The notes under the pieces are model-generated. The model was not told where the DNA came from. It saw nothing but the letters and a program-made list of their open reading frames with translations, and searched no databases. 57,082 nucleotides of DNA from Psychroflexus sp. MES1-P1E (lineage in GTDB: Bacteria; Bacteroidota; Bacteroidia; Flavobacteriales; Flavobacteriaceae). Both the position numbers and the translations under genes were made by a program. The DNA is taken from NCBI RefSeq assembly GCF_002836055.1, contig NZ_PJBS01000162.1, positions 1 through 57,082 of the forward strand, read 5' to 3'. Of the stretch, positions 8,387 to 17,950 are shown in pieces (the stretch's first letter is position 1; each line of letters begins with the position of its first letter).

Positions 8387-10079
8387 CTATTTTTATAGCT
8401 TTTATTTTTCTTAACGGCAATTTTTTATCCTCTGGAACTTTACCTGTATTTGAAGGCTTTAAGTCCGCTTTTTCTAAATTTGAATTTGAGTTTAACTCTC
8501 TTATTCCTTCAAAAAAGTCATCGTAAATCTCAGGATCCTCTAGACCCCTTATTTTAGGTAAAACCAAACTATCTCTCCCTTTAAACAAGTCCGCTTTGGT
8601 CGTCAGCCGCTCATCTCCTCTCCAACTAAAGTCTTTTAATTTTCTGGCATTTTCTGGAAACATAGAACTTGGGTGCGTTTGGGAATCCACTTCATTGTAA
8701 TAGTAGACATCTGATATTTCTTGTTTTTCGAATAAGATTTTAATTTTAGCCGAGATAGATTTGTTAATGCCCAAAAGATCTGAGGTATCATCCCTCAAAA
8801 AGAATAAGGATTCTGTATTTCGAATAATATTAACTTCATAGATTTCGTTATTCTTAAATAACCCAAAAAGTTCCTTCCCCTTAATTTGATTATAGCCGTC
8901 TATGGAGTCTTTTTGGATCATAAACGCATTATAAAAAACCTTAAGAGAATCTAATTGTTCCGTCTCTGTATTACTGATTAAATGAATGGTATCTCCAGTA
9001 ATTTGACTTCCACCTGACCACAGAATTGGATCTCGAATCAATTTAGTGAGTCCAGTGGCTTCGCTACTATGTATAGAATCTGCTTTCCCACTCAAATCCG
9101 ATTTATACAATCGAGCATCATAAAAAGCACGGATATCTCTATTTCCAGTCTTTCCTGTAACCATAAGTGTATCACTTGCTATAAAGACTGAATCCTGTTC
9201 TTGTTTTATAGCTGCAAGTGGATTTTTTGTAATGAATAGCGAATCCTTCATCCTAAATACCTCCGCATAATGACCTTTTATAACCGATTGATTCACCGTG
9301 TCGGTGACTTTAATGTTGTTGGTTGCAGAAGCGAATCCCGTGGGCCTATCAAAATAAATACTATCCCCTTCTAGCAATCTATTTTCATAATCTATTTTTG
9401 AATTCTTGACAAAAAACCCATTATCCTTCCGCGTATCATAAAATCCTCTCTCGCAATACACTGTACTCGTTTCGCTTGTTATCGTAGAAGGACCATACAA
9501 ATAAGCATGGCCTTTCTCAGAATAAAAATCTAAATAATCTGAGTCAATATCATACTCTGGATTTCTGACTTTAACTTCTTTCCGAAACGAAAATTTTTCT
9601 TGATTCATAAAATATCTACCTACCACACTTGTAATTGTAGATGCTGAATCCTTCACAACTCCACCACTTCTATAAAAAGCCTCTTGCTTAAGTCTGTTGA
9701 AAAACAAGGAATCCGTAGTGAGCCTATTACTAGGTGTAGTTAATACAACATCTTCACTAGCAAAGGCAAATTGGGTATTTCCATTATATTCAGCATACTT
9801 ACTAGTCATATTTACTGTATCGCCCTGCTTCATTCTTACATTCCCAAAAGCTCTAAAAAAGTCGTCCGTTTGATAAAAAATAGCTCGATCGCACCAAACC
9901 TCAATACCGTCATGAAGAAAGTAAACCTGATTATTGACTTTCGATAGGATAAAAGCACCTGGAAAGTTCGCTTCATCTACACGAGTTCTATCGCTGGTAT
10001 AATCTATTTTTTTTCCATGTTGAGAATACGAAATGTTTACAAAAAGCAAAAAATAAACTAAAACTAAGAGGTATTTCAA
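8373..10079 (-). CDS. OstA-like protein (LPS transport, LptA/LptD N-terminal-like fold)
   Basis: This 568-residue secreted protein has a signal peptide (residues 1-19, ending NISYS) followed by repeated short beta segments of the OstA/LptA jelly-roll type. Strings such as DTVNMTSKYAEYNG, SDYLDFYSEKGHAYLYG and GEEIYEV-like strands show the 'layered property' pattern (DS/DTL..., SATGL, KGHYAEVF). LptA-fold proteins carry lipopolysaccharide across the periplasm; Bacteroidota have this long variant. The start is TTG at 10079, since no ATG precedes the signal peptide. The 3' end overlaps the aminotransferase start. Confidence 0.82.
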   Translation of the reverse strand: MKYLLVLVYFLLFVNISYSQHGKKIDYTSDRTRVDEANFPGAFILSKVNNQVYFLHDGIEVWCDRAIFYQTDDFFRAFGNVRMKQGDTVNMTSKYAEYNGNTQFAFASEDVVLTTPSNRLTTDSLFFNRLKQEAFYRSGGVVKDSASTITSVVGRYFMNQEKFSFRKEVKVRNPEYDIDSDYLDFYSEKGHAYLYGPSTITSETSTVYCERGFYDTRKDNGFFVKNSKIDYENRLLEGDSIYFDRPTGFASATNNIKVTDTVNQSVIKGHYAEVFRMKDSLFITKNPLAAIKQEQDSVFIASDTLMVTGKTGNRDIRAFYDARLYKSDLSGKADSIHSSEATGLTKLIRDPILWSGGSQITGDTIHLISNTETEQLDSLKVFYNAFMIQKDSIDGYNQIKGKELFGLFKNNEIYEVNIIRNTESLFFLRDDTSDLLGINKSISAKIKILFEKQEISDVYYYNEVDSQTHPSSMFPENARKLKDFSWRGDERLTTKADLFKGRDSLVLPKIRGLEDPEIYDDFFEGIRELNSNSNLEKADLKPSNTGKVPEDKKLPLRKIKAIKIDDEK

Positions 10080-10121
10080 ATCGATTTCTTTAGACTGGTA
10101 AAATTACATTTTAATTAAAAC

Positions 10122-10147
10122 AAAAGCAGCAATAAATTGCTGCTTTA
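10122..10147 (-). terminator. Terminator for the GapN-type dehydrogenase gene
   Basis: The inverted repeat AAAGCAGCAAT (10123-10133) and ATTGCTGCTTT (10136-10146) lies about 40 bases past the minus-strand stop at 10188. Read on the minus strand it is followed by a T-rich run (TTTTGTTTTAATT). It separates the dehydrogenase from the OstA-like gene. Confidence 0.7.
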
Positions 10148-10187
10148 AGTATAAGAATAACCTTAGATTAAATACATTCAAAAATTA

Positions 10188-11765
10188 CTAAAGAAGATAA
10201 TCTGTACTCACAAAGTTGGACGTTTTACTTTCCAAAAGTTTACGAATAATATCATTATTATAAGGGTTGTCTTTTGATGCTAAAAAAGTTCTTATAGAAA
10301 ATGATCTTAAAGCATCATGAACACTCAAGGTTCCAACTGCAGAATCCTTACGCCCGGTAAATGGTAAAACATCAGGTCCCCGTTGGCAAGAGCTATTTAA
10401 GTTGACTCTACATACCAGATTTACCAATACATCTATGAGTGGTGCAAGGGTATCGACATTTTTGCCAAATAAACTGACCTGCTGTCCATAATTAGATTTT
10501 GCTATTTCATCCAACAGGTCTTGTATATCATCAAAGGATTTTATAGGCACCACAGGGCCAAATTGCTCTTCCTGATAAACACGCATAGACTCGTTGACGG
10601 GGAATAACACTGCAGGATAAATATAATTATCGGTTACAGTTCCTCCTTTTTTATTGAGAACCTTCGCTCCTTTTTCTTTAGCATCATCAATCAACTCCTT
10701 AATGTATGCGGGTTTGTTAGGCTCTGGGAGTGGTGTCAATTTTACGCCTTCTTCCCAAGGCTGACCGAACTTAAGCTCATCCACTCGTTTCGAAAATCGT
10801 TTATTAAACTCATCCTTAATTTCATCATGGACATATATAATTTTAAGGGCTGTACAGCGCTGGCCGTTATAAGATAATGATCCATTAAGACACTCTTCAA
10901 TAGCTAAGTCTAAATCTGCATCTGGAAGAATAATAGCTGGATTTTTGGCTTCTAAGCCGAGTATAAGCCTCAATCTATTTTTGTAAGGATGTTGATCTTG
11001 AAGGGCAATAGCAGAAGTTGAGTGTCCTATAAGTGCTAAGACATCAATCTTACCTGTTTTCATGATGGGAACTGCAACTTCTCTCCCTCTCCCATAAATT
11101 ACATTTATAACTCCAGCAGGGAAACTTTTTTGAAAAGCCTCTAGCAAAGGAGATAATAAAAGAACTCCGAACTTGGCAGGTTTAAAAACAGCAGTGTTAC
11201 CCATAATCAATGCTGGAATAAGCAAAGCAAAGGTTTCATTTAATGGATAATTGTAAGGTCCCAGACAAAGAACCACACCGAGTGGTCCTCTTCTTATATG
11301 AGCGTTGATCCCATCTGTTTTCTCAAACTTGGCACTATCCCTATCCAACTGTTTATAATTATCTATGGTGTCATAGATATACTGAACAGTCCTGTCAAAT
11401 TCTTTTTCTGAATCTGGTAGCGTTTTTCCTATTTCCCACATCAGTAGTTTTACAACTTCAGTTCGTTTGGTTTGCATATGCTCCACAAAAGATTTCATAC
11501 ATTCTATTCTTTCTTTTACGCGCATGGTTGGCCACTGTCCTTTTCCTTTATCATAGGCATTTACAGCCGAATTTAAGACTCCCAATGCTGTTGGCTCATC
11601 CATGTGAGCAACAGTACCAAGTAAGGTTGGCTTATATTCTGAACTCGTAGAAATTGTTGAATATACCTCATCCATTTTGCCATCCCAATTGACAAGTTTA
11701 CCGTTATCTAAATATGTATTTTGATGAAGTAATGAATCAATTGTATCTAAATTTGTGTTTAACAT
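10188..11765 (-). CDS. gapN: NADP-dependent glyceraldehyde-3-phosphate dehydrogenase (GapN-type aldehyde dehydrogenase)
   Basis: This 525-residue enzyme is a member of the aldehyde dehydrogenase superfamily. Asn172 ([12 protein letters not shown]) is the oxyanion asparagine, Glu272 ([10 protein letters not shown]) the general base and Cys304 (SYNGQRCTA) the nucleophile. The GQRCTA context and overall length fit the non-phosphorylating GapN branch, which oxidises glyceraldehyde-3-phosphate directly to 3-phosphoglycerate with NADP+. It could still be another NADP-linked aldehyde dehydrogenase. It is expressed alone, with its own terminator, and starts divergently from the metal-efflux block. 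Confidence 0.82.
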   Translation of the reverse strand: MLNTNLDTIDSLLHQNTYLDNGKLVNWDGKMDEVYSTISTSSEYKPTLLGTVAHMDEPTALGVLNSAVNAYDKGKGQWPTMRVKERIECMKSFVEHMQTKRTEVVKLLMWEIGKTLPDSEKEFDRTVQYIYDTIDNYKQLDRDSAKFEKTDGINAHIRRGPLGVVLCLGPYNYPLNETFALLIPALIMGNTAVFKPAKFGVLLLSPLLEAFQKSFPAGVINVIYGRGREVAVPIMKTGKIDVLALIGHSTSAIALQDQHPYKNRLRLILGLEAKNPAIILPDADLDLAIEECLNGSLSYNGQRCTALKIIYVHDEIKDEFNKRFSKRVDELKFGQPWEEGVKLTPLPEPNKPAYIKELIDDAKEKGAKVLNKKGGTVTDNYIYPAVLFPVNESMRVYQEEQFGPVVPIKSFDDIQDLLDEIAKSNYGQQVSLFGKNVDTLAPLIDVLVNLVCRVNLNSSCQRGPDVLPFTGRKDSAVGTLSVHDALRSFSIRTFLASKDNPYNNDIIRKLLESKTSNFVSTDYLL

Positions 11766-11987
11766 AATATTTTAAGTGTTTTAGTGAAATAGTTCACAAT
11801 TTAATAAACTAACTTATCGATCTATTATAACTAAGTAAAATGATTTGTTAAGCTTTAGTAATGCATCCGTTTTGATAAAAAGCAGCATAACTGTTTCGAA
11901 CCTCTAAGCGTATAAAAAATGGAACCGAATTTTAAAGAAAATTGAATTAAATTAAAGGAATTTACTTTTCTATTGGAACTCGCATTA

Positions 11988-12003
11988 TTAAGCAAATATT
12001 AAG
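11988..12003 (+). promoter_or_regulatory. Candidate response-regulator operator TTAAG-N6-TTAAG (site 1)
   Basis: TTAAG at 11988-11992 is repeated at 11999-12003, a direct repeat with an exact 11-bp period. The same arrangement occurs upstream of the thioredoxin gene at 20011-20026. OmpR-family regulators commonly bind direct repeats spaced by one helical turn, and one is encoded at 17951. The site lies where a -33 element would be expected relative to the TAAATTTG box at 12025, suiting an activator. The link is inference. Confidence 0.5.
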
Positions 12004-12024
12004 TTCACAAAATTAAAAATACAT

Positions 12025-12032
12025 TAAATTTG
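12025..12032 (+). promoter_or_regulatory. Candidate -7 promoter box (TAAATTTG) of the metal-efflux unit
   Basis: TAAATTTG fits the Bacteroidota -7 consensus TAnnTTTG. It lies only five bases before the ATG at 12038, so a transcript starting from it would be almost leaderless. No TTG element is seen at the -33 position; the direct repeat at 11988-12003 occupies that place. Confidence 0.4.
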
Positions 12033-12037
12033 TAAAC

Positions 12038-12418
12038 ATGAAGAATGTGTTTTCATATCTACTAGTTATGATTTTTACCTTACAATCGTTTGGTTTAAGC
12101 GCTGCTAATTTAGCCAACCTCAATAATTTGGCAGAGCATTACGAACTTCATAAAACCGAACATCAAAATTCATTTTTGGAGTTTTTTGACTTACACTATG
12201 GTAATCAAAAAGAAGCGCACGAAAAAGAACACGAGGAACATCAAAACCTTCCTTTTCAAGAATGCCAGCATTACTCCCACATTTTTTTCTTTGAATTACC
12301 TCAGGTCATAAGTCTAAGGCTAACAGCCCCTCTTGAAATAGTCCTGAATAATTTTAATTATACTTCACAATTTGATTTATTAATTGAAACTGATATTCTT
12401 CAGCCACCGAAACATTAG
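12038..12418 (+). CDS. Small His-rich exported protein of unknown function
   Basis: This 126-residue protein has a signal peptide (residues 1 to about 22, ending LSAA). The mature part is rich in His and Glu (EHYELHKTEHQN, KEAHEKEHEEHQN, ECQHYSH), suggesting metal binding in the periplasm. A moderately hydrophobic C-terminal half ends in PPKH. It starts the co-directional unit 48 bases before the RND pump gene, a position where Bacteroidota heavy-metal efflux operons often carry a small hypothetical protein. A role as metal sensor, buffer or accessory to the pump is inferred from context only. Confidence 0.7.
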   Translation: MKNVFSYLLVMIFTLQSFGLSAANLANLNNLAEHYELHKTEHQNSFLEFFDLHYGNQKEAHEKEHEEHQNLPFQECQHYSHIFFFELPQVISLRLTAPLEIVLNNFNYTSQFDLLIETDILQPPKH

Positions 12419-12466
12419 ACTCTGATGTCATCCAAGTCTATTGTTTCATTTTCAATTTAAAATTTT

Positions 12467-15400
12467 ATGTTATCAAAAATTATTGAATTTAGCTTAAAGT
12501 CTAAATTCTTTATCATCTTAATGGTGGGTTGTATTGTTGGTTTTGGGATTTATTCCTTAACCCAAATACCAATTGGTGCCGTTCCCGATATCACCAACAA
12601 TCAAGTACAAGTGATTACAACATCACGAAACCTCTCTACTACTGATGTTGAACAGTTTATTACCTATCCCGTCGAATTGGAGATGGTAAATTTACCAGGT
12701 GTCAAAGAAATACGATCGGTCTCTAAGTTTGGCCTTTCGGTGGTTACCATAGTCTTTGAAGATGATTTAGGCACGTATTTACCACGTCAACTGATTGCCG
12801 AAAAACTAAAATCTGCAGCTGAAAAGATACCCTCAGGGTTTGGTACTCCAGAAATGGGACCTATTACGACTGGTTTAGGCGAGATATATCAATATACTTT
12901 AGAAACCAAACTAGGCTACGAGGACCAGTATGATGCTAGCGAATTGCGTACCATTCAAGATTGGATTGTTCGCCGACAATTATCTGGAATTCCTGGTGTC
13001 GTTGAAATTAATACCTGGGGAGGCTACTTAAAGGAATACGAGGTTAGTATTAATTCCAAACGCTTACAAGCTAATAACATCACTATTGCTGAAGTTTTTC
13101 AAGCTCTTGAAGACAATAATTCTGTAGCTGGGGGCAGTTATATCGAAAAAAATGAAGAAGCCTATTTTATAAGAGGCGAAGGACTTATTAAAAGTTTAGA
13201 AGATATTAAAAACATAAGTGTTACCACTCGCAACAATCAACCTGTTTATATCAAGGATATTGCAGAGGTTGGTTTTGGTTATGCCAGACGCTTTGGTGCT
13301 GTTACTGGTAACGGCGAAGGTGAAAAAGTTTTAGGACAAGTGATGATGCTGAAAGATGCCGACTCAAAACGTGTCATTGATGCAGTAAAAATACGCATAG
13401 CAGAAATTGAAACTACTTTACCTGAAGGGGTGTATATCAATGGCTTTTTAGATCGCTCAGAATTAATACAACGCACAACCTATACTATTGCTGAGAATTT
13501 GTTGTTAGGGTTTTTGGTGGTTGCTTTTATTGTGGTTTTACTCATCGGAGATTGGCGCGCTGGTTTAGTAATCTCTTCCATTATACCACTTAGTTTTTTA
13601 GTAGCAATCAGCCTCATGTACATCTTTGGTGTTGACGCTAATTTAATGAGTCTAGGTGCTTTAGACTTTGGAATAATCATTGACGGCGCAGTTATTATAG
13701 TTGAGTTTGTCGCCTTTAAATTATGGCAACGCTCCAATGAGTTTTCCAACAAAACATCGACTGAAATCAATAAATTAAAAGACAAAATCACTTCTAAGGG
13801 AGCATCCAAAATGCTAAATTCAGCCATTTTTGGTCAGTTGATTATCTTGATTGTCTTTATCCCTATATTGTCATTGAGTGGCATAGAAGGTAAGATGTTT
13901 AGACCCATGGCCCTCACCTTTAGCTTTGCTCTTATTGGCGCTATGGTATTGTGTTTTACCTGGGTCCCAGTTGCCTGTAGCATGATCTTAAAACCAGAAT
14001 CTAAGTCAAATTTCACTATATCTACTAAACTTCTCAATGGCGTTAAACGATTGTATTTGCATTCAATCAAATGGGCCTTAAATCATACGAAACTAGTTCT
14101 CATTTCAGCTGTTGCCTTGCTAGCAGTTGGTGTGTTTACTTTTACTAGAATGGGAGGTGAATTTGTGCCCACACTTGAAGAGGGTGACTTTGTGATTCAA
14201 CCCATTTTAAAAACAGGGAAATCCTTAAAAAGTACAGTTGAACGCACTACAGCTATTGAAAAAATACTCCTTGAACAATTCCCTGAAGTCACGCAAGTAG
14301 TCTCCCGTATTGGTGCTGCTGAAGTACCAACCGATCCAATGTCGATGCAGGATTCAGATGTGATTGTTCGTCTGAAACCCAAATCAGAGTGGACATCGGC
14401 CGATACCAAAGAAGGCTTAGCAGAAAAATTTGAGGAGGCGCTATCTGTTTTTCCCGGAATGGGTCTTGAATTTACGCAACCTATCGAAATGCGTTTTAAT
14501 GAATTGATTACTGGAGTTCGCTCAGATATAGCCATAAAAGTATTTGGAGAGGATTTAGATATTTTAGCTCGAAAAGGGAATGAAATCAAGTCGCTTATTG
14601 AGAATGTAGAGGGTGCGGCAGACATCTCAGTAGAAAAAATTGTGGGCTTACCACAAATGTTGGTCAACTATAAACGGGATAAAATAGGACGTTACGGACT
14701 GGATATAAAAAGCATTAATGATGTTATAACAGCAGGATTTGCGGGTAAAACAACTGGTGTTGTTTTTGAAGGCGAAAAGCGGTTTGATTTAGTGGTGAGA
14801 CTTCAGGACACTGAACGCCAAGATATTGATGATCTAAGGAATTTGATGATTGATACTCCAAATTTTGGTAAAATTCCATTGAATGAAGTCGCCGATATTA
14901 CTTTTGATAGAGGTCCCGCTAAAATCTCTAGAGATGAATCCAAACGCCGAATTGTAGTAGGCGTAAATGTTCGTAACCGAGATTTAGAATCTGTCGTTAC
15001 AGATATACAAAAAATCATTGATCAAAATCTAGAGTTGCCCGTTGGGTATAATATGACTTATGGTGGTCAATTTGAGAATCTAGAAAGTGCCAAAGCTCGT
15101 TTAAAAATTGCAGTACCTATCGCCTTAATCTTGATTTATATCATGCTATTTTTTGCCCTACGAACGCATAAGGACGCACTACTTATCTTCACAGCTATTC
15201 CATTTTCTGCTGTTGGTGGAGTTTTTTTACTATGGCTAAGAGATATGCCGTTCAGTATTTCGGCAGGAGTTGGTTTTATTGCCTTATTTGGAATAGCCGT
15301 TTTAAACGGAATCATTTTAGTAGAGTATTTCAAAGACATTCTAAAAACCCACGACAAATTGAGTTTACAACATATAATAGATGCTACACAAGATCGCCTA

Positions 15401-16792
15401 AGGGCAGTTTTATTAACAGCCAGTTCTACAGCTTTAGGCTTTTTACCTATGGCTATTTCAACGGGTGCAGGCGCAGAAGTTCAACGTCCGTTAGCTACAG
15501 TAGTGATAGGTGGTTTGATAACGTCTACCCTACTCACTTTAATAATACTTCCTGTGCTTTATGCCTTAAAAAATAATGCAACCAAATTAAGGCTAAATCC
15601 TAAGGCGAGTATTTTTATTCTGCTGATGGGTTGCGCTGGTTTTACAGCAAATGCACAAGATGATGAATTTGAAAGTCTGAAAACACAGATGCTCGATAAC
15701 AATAGACAATTAAAAGCAGCTCAACTAAAAGCGGAAAGCACTGAAGCTGCAGAAGGACAAGCCTTTACTTTTAATAATGCCCAGATTTATCAAAATTATG
15801 ATGAATCTGAAGCAGATCCTATTGCAAATCTACCTTTGTATCAATGGGGTATTATTCAGCAATTTGAGTTTCCAACAGTATATGGGAGCCGATTGAAGTT
15901 GAATAAAGTTAAAACGAAGCTGGCAAGGACGCAGTATAGTATTGTAGAAATCAGAAAGATTAAGACCCTTCAAGTTAAATATCAAAATTATCTTGAAGCT
16001 ATAGCGAAACTGGCAATATATGATAGTATTTATAAGATCTACACCGACTTCTCACGGATGGCTAAACGAAGGTTTGAAGAAGGAGAATCAAATTATTTAG
16101 AAAAAATCACCGCGCAATCTAAAGCCAATCAAATCACGATTGAACAAGCACAGCTAAAGCAAGAGTTGACCAATAGTATACTCGCTATTAAAGGCTTGCT
16201 ACAAAGCCAAGACAATTTAGTTTTAAGGGAGAAAACGCTCTACAAACTTCAACTGGATATAGCAAATAATAGCTCTGAAAATCTGAGTTTGTCAGCATTA
16301 GAATTAGATCAAAAATTAGCAAAACGCAACTCAGCTTTAGCTAAAAATGAATTACTCCCAGGGATTTCTGCGAGTTATTTTATCAGAAGTAATTCGGCTA
16401 TTGATAAAAATTTTAACGGATATCAAATTGGCTTAAATATCCCCTTATTATTTTTTGGGGATCGGTCTAAGATTAGATCTGCAAAAATCAATACCCTTTC
16501 AAAACAAGCGGCTCTTGAAGATGCTCAAATCGACTTAACCCAGCAAAAAGACCAATTGATCAATCAGCTTTCAGTGCAGCAAGATGCCTTGAATACCTAT
16601 GAAGAAAATCAACTTAAAATTGCCGACGAACTCTTAAAAACGGCCAAGCTGAGTTACAAAGCTGGTGAAATTGATTTTTTTAGATATGTGCAAAGCCTAG
16701 AATATGCCCAGCGCATCCAATTAGATTATTTAACAAAACTGCGCGATTATAATCAGACTATTATAGCCTTAAATTATTTTTTACTAAACTAA
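12467..16792 (+). CDS. czcA: CusA/CzcA-type heavy-metal RND transporter fused to a TolC-like outer-membrane channel
   Basis: The protein has 1441 residues. Residues 1 to about 1045 form a complete inner-membrane RND pump (12 membrane segments, two large periplasmic loops). The transmembrane motif DFGIIIDGAVIIVE (Asp400, Asp406, Glu413) is the charged proton/cation relay of the divalent-cation (Zn/Co/Cd) HME group; Cu/Ag pumps lack this pattern. Residues about 1047-1063 look like a complete signal peptide (IFILLMGCAGFTANA, then QDDEF). Residues 1065-1441 are a CzcC/TolC-like outer-membrane efflux domain with long coiled coils. It thus encodes two tripartite-pump components in one frame. The adaptor gene follows after 4 bases. 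Metal specificity is inferred from the motif. Confidence 0.9.
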   Translation: MLSKIIEFSLKSKFFIILMVGCIVGFGIYSLTQIPIGAVPDITNNQVQVITTSRNLSTTDVEQFITYPVELEMVNLPGVKEIRSVSKFGLSVVTIVFEDDLGTYLPRQLIAEKLKSAAEKIPSGFGTPEMGPITTGLGEIYQYTLETKLGYEDQYDASELRTIQDWIVRRQLSGIPGVVEINTWGGYLKEYEVSINSKRLQANNITIAEVFQALEDNNSVAGGSYIEKNEEAYFIRGEGLIKSLEDIKNISVTTRNNQPVYIKDIAEVGFGYARRFGAVTGNGEGEKVLGQVMMLKDADSKRVIDAVKIRIAEIETTLPEGVYINGFLDRSELIQRTTYTIAENLLLGFLVVAFIVVLLIGDWRAGLVISSIIPLSFLVAISLMYIFGVDANLMSLGALDFGIIIDGAVIIVEFVAFKLWQRSNEFSNKTSTEINKLKDKITSKGASKMLNSAIFGQLIILIVFIPILSLSGIEGKMFRPMALTFSFALIGAMVLCFTWVPVACSMILKPESKSNFTISTKLLNGVKRLYLHSIKWALNHTKLVLISAVALLAVGVFTFTRMGGEFVPTLEEGDFVIQPILKTGKSLKSTVERTTAIEKILLEQFPEVTQVVSRIGAAEVPTDPMSMQDSDVIVRLKPKSEWTSADTKEGLAEKFEEALSVFPGMGLEFTQPIEMRFNELITGVRSDIAIKVFGEDLDILARKGNEIKSLIENVEGAADISVEKIVGLPQMLVNYKRDKIGRYGLDIKSINDVITAGFAGKTTGVVFEGEKRFDLVVRLQDTERQDIDDLRNLMIDTPNFGKIPLNEVADITFDRGPAKISRDESKRRIVVGVNVRNRDLESVVTDIQKIIDQNLELPVGYNMTYGGQFENLESAKARLKIAVPIALILIYIMLFFALRTHKDALLIFTAIPFSAVGGVFLLWLRDMPFSISAGVGFIALFGIAVLNGIILVEYFKDILKTHDKLSLQHIIDATQDRLRAVLLTASSTALGFLPMAISTGAGAEVQRPLATVVIGGLITSTLLTLIILPVLYALKNNATKLRLNPKASIFILLMGCAGFTANAQDDEFESLKTQMLDNNRQLKAAQLKAESTEAAEGQAFTFNNAQIYQNYDESEADPIANLPLYQWGIIQQFEFPTVYGSRLKLNKVKTKLARTQYSIVEIRKIKTLQVKYQNYLEAIAKLAIYDSIYKIYTDFSRMAKRRFEEGESNYLEKITAQSKANQITIEQAQLKQELTNSILAIKGLLQSQDNLVLREKTLYKLQLDIANNSSENLSLSALELDQKLAKRNSALAKNELLPGISASYFIRSNSAIDKNFNGYQIGLNIPLLFFGDRSKIRSAKINTLSKQAALEDAQIDLTQQKDQLINQLSVQQDALNTYEENQLKIADELLKTAKLSYKAGEIDFFRYVQSLEYAQRIQLDYLTKLRDYNQTIIALNYFLLN

Positions 16793-16796
16793 ACTT

Positions 16797-17948
16797 ATGA
16801 AACGATATATATATACCAGCCTATTCCTACTCAACTTGATATTTTTATCCTGTAATAATAGCACGTCTACTTCAGCTGAAGTAGAGCAAAATGAAGACAA
16901 GGATTTGATAGAGATTACAAGTAAACAATTTGAAACTGCACAACTGGAGTTAGGGTACTTAAAACAAAATAGATTTTCAGAGCAATTTCAGGTGACTGGA
17001 ATGATAGATGTTCCTCCCGAAAATCGAGCTACAGTGAGTTCTTATTTTGATGGCTATATTTCTGAAACTCAACTTTTGGTTGGGAGCGAAGTCCAAAAGG
17101 GGGATTTGTTGGTTAAATTAAAGCATCCCGACTTTATCAAAATGCAACAAAACTATGTTGAGAGTTTTAGTAATTTAGAATTTCAAACTTCAGAATTTGA
17201 GCGAAAAAAAAACTTATTAGAGGATAAAGTGATTGCACAAAAAGTCTTTCAATCTACCAAAAACGACTATCTGCAAGCTAAAGCACAACTTCAAGCAACT
17301 TTTGAGCAAATTAAATTAATGAATCTCAACCCAAAGGAAATTGCTAAGGGGAATTTCACATCAGAAATTCGTATCTATGCGCCTATCAGTGGTAAAATTT
17401 CAAAACTAAACGTTTCGCAAGGTAAATTTTTATCTAAATCTGAAATGATCATGGAGATTCTTGATGTCGACCATATACACCTTGAACTTAATGTCTTTGA
17501 AAAAGACATCTTAAAAATCCATAAAGGGGACACATTAAGCTTTAAAATTCCTGAAATTTCCGATCAAATTTTCAGTGCTTATGTAAAGTTAATTGGCGCT
17601 GAAGTGAATGAAAACAGAAGCGTTCGCGTTCATGCACATCCCAAAAATGAAAACGTAAACTTTTCGGTTGGCATGTTTGTAAATTCTTATTTCAAATCTA
17701 ATTCTAAAGACTACTTAGCTTTGCCTGAGACTGCTTTTACTGAGGTTGATGGAGAAACCTTCGTCTTACAACTCGATTCTAAAACCGATAATTTATTTAC
17801 CTTCAAAAAAATTGAAGTAAAAACGAATGCACCACAAAAGGGGCTCAAACCTATTTTAAATTCAGAACAAATAGATACAGAAGCTCAGTTTTTAACTCGA
17901 GGTGTATTTGATATTATTACAACAGGTGGCGGAGGTCACAGTCATTAA
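16797..17948 (+). CDS. czcB: RND efflux periplasmic adaptor subunit (CzcB-like lipoprotein)
   Basis: This 383-residue membrane-fusion protein is a lipoprotein: hydrophobic segment 5-17, then lipobox FLSC with Cys19. The order is biotinyl/lipoyl-like half (VSSYFDGYISETQLLVGSEV), helical hairpin (about 110-180), second lipoyl half (IYAPISGKISKLNVSQG), beta-barrel (LELNVFEKDILKIHKGD) and a membrane-proximal domain. The extreme C-terminus, GGGGHSH, could bind a metal ion. It links the pump to the TolC-like channel in the periplasm. It is spaced 4 bases after the pump gene and 2 bases before the response regulator gene, so it is within one operon. Confidence 0.9.
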   Translation: MKRYIYTSLFLLNLIFLSCNNSTSTSAEVEQNEDKDLIEITSKQFETAQLELGYLKQNRFSEQFQVTGMIDVPPENRATVSSYFDGYISETQLLVGSEVQKGDLLVKLKHPDFIKMQQNYVESFSNLEFQTSEFERKKNLLEDKVIAQKVFQSTKNDYLQAKAQLQATFEQIKLMNLNPKEIAKGNFTSEIRIYAPISGKISKLNVSQGKFLSKSEMIMEILDVDHIHLELNVFEKDILKIHKGDTLSFKIPEISDQIFSAYVKLIGAEVNENRSVRVHAHPKNENVNFSVGMFVNSYFKSNSKDYLALPETAFTEVDGETFVLQLDSKTDNLFTFKKIEVKTNAPQKGLKPILNSEQIDTEAQFLTRGVFDIITTGGGGHSH

Positions 17949-17950
17949 TT

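Noticed and set aside
13040-13840. The pump as a Cu/Ag (CusA) exporter
   Set aside because: The DFG-x3-DGA-x4-E motif indicates the divalent-cation group, although substrate remains unproven.
15136-15576. Antisense and out-of-frame open stretches inside the CzcA gene
   Set aside because: They overlap a strongly conserved membrane region of the pump and show no protein features.
12467-16792. The pump-channel fusion as a sequencing error that lost a stop codon
   Set aside because: The junction is in frame with no disturbed sequence, and pump-TolC fusions of this length are known in Bacteroidota.
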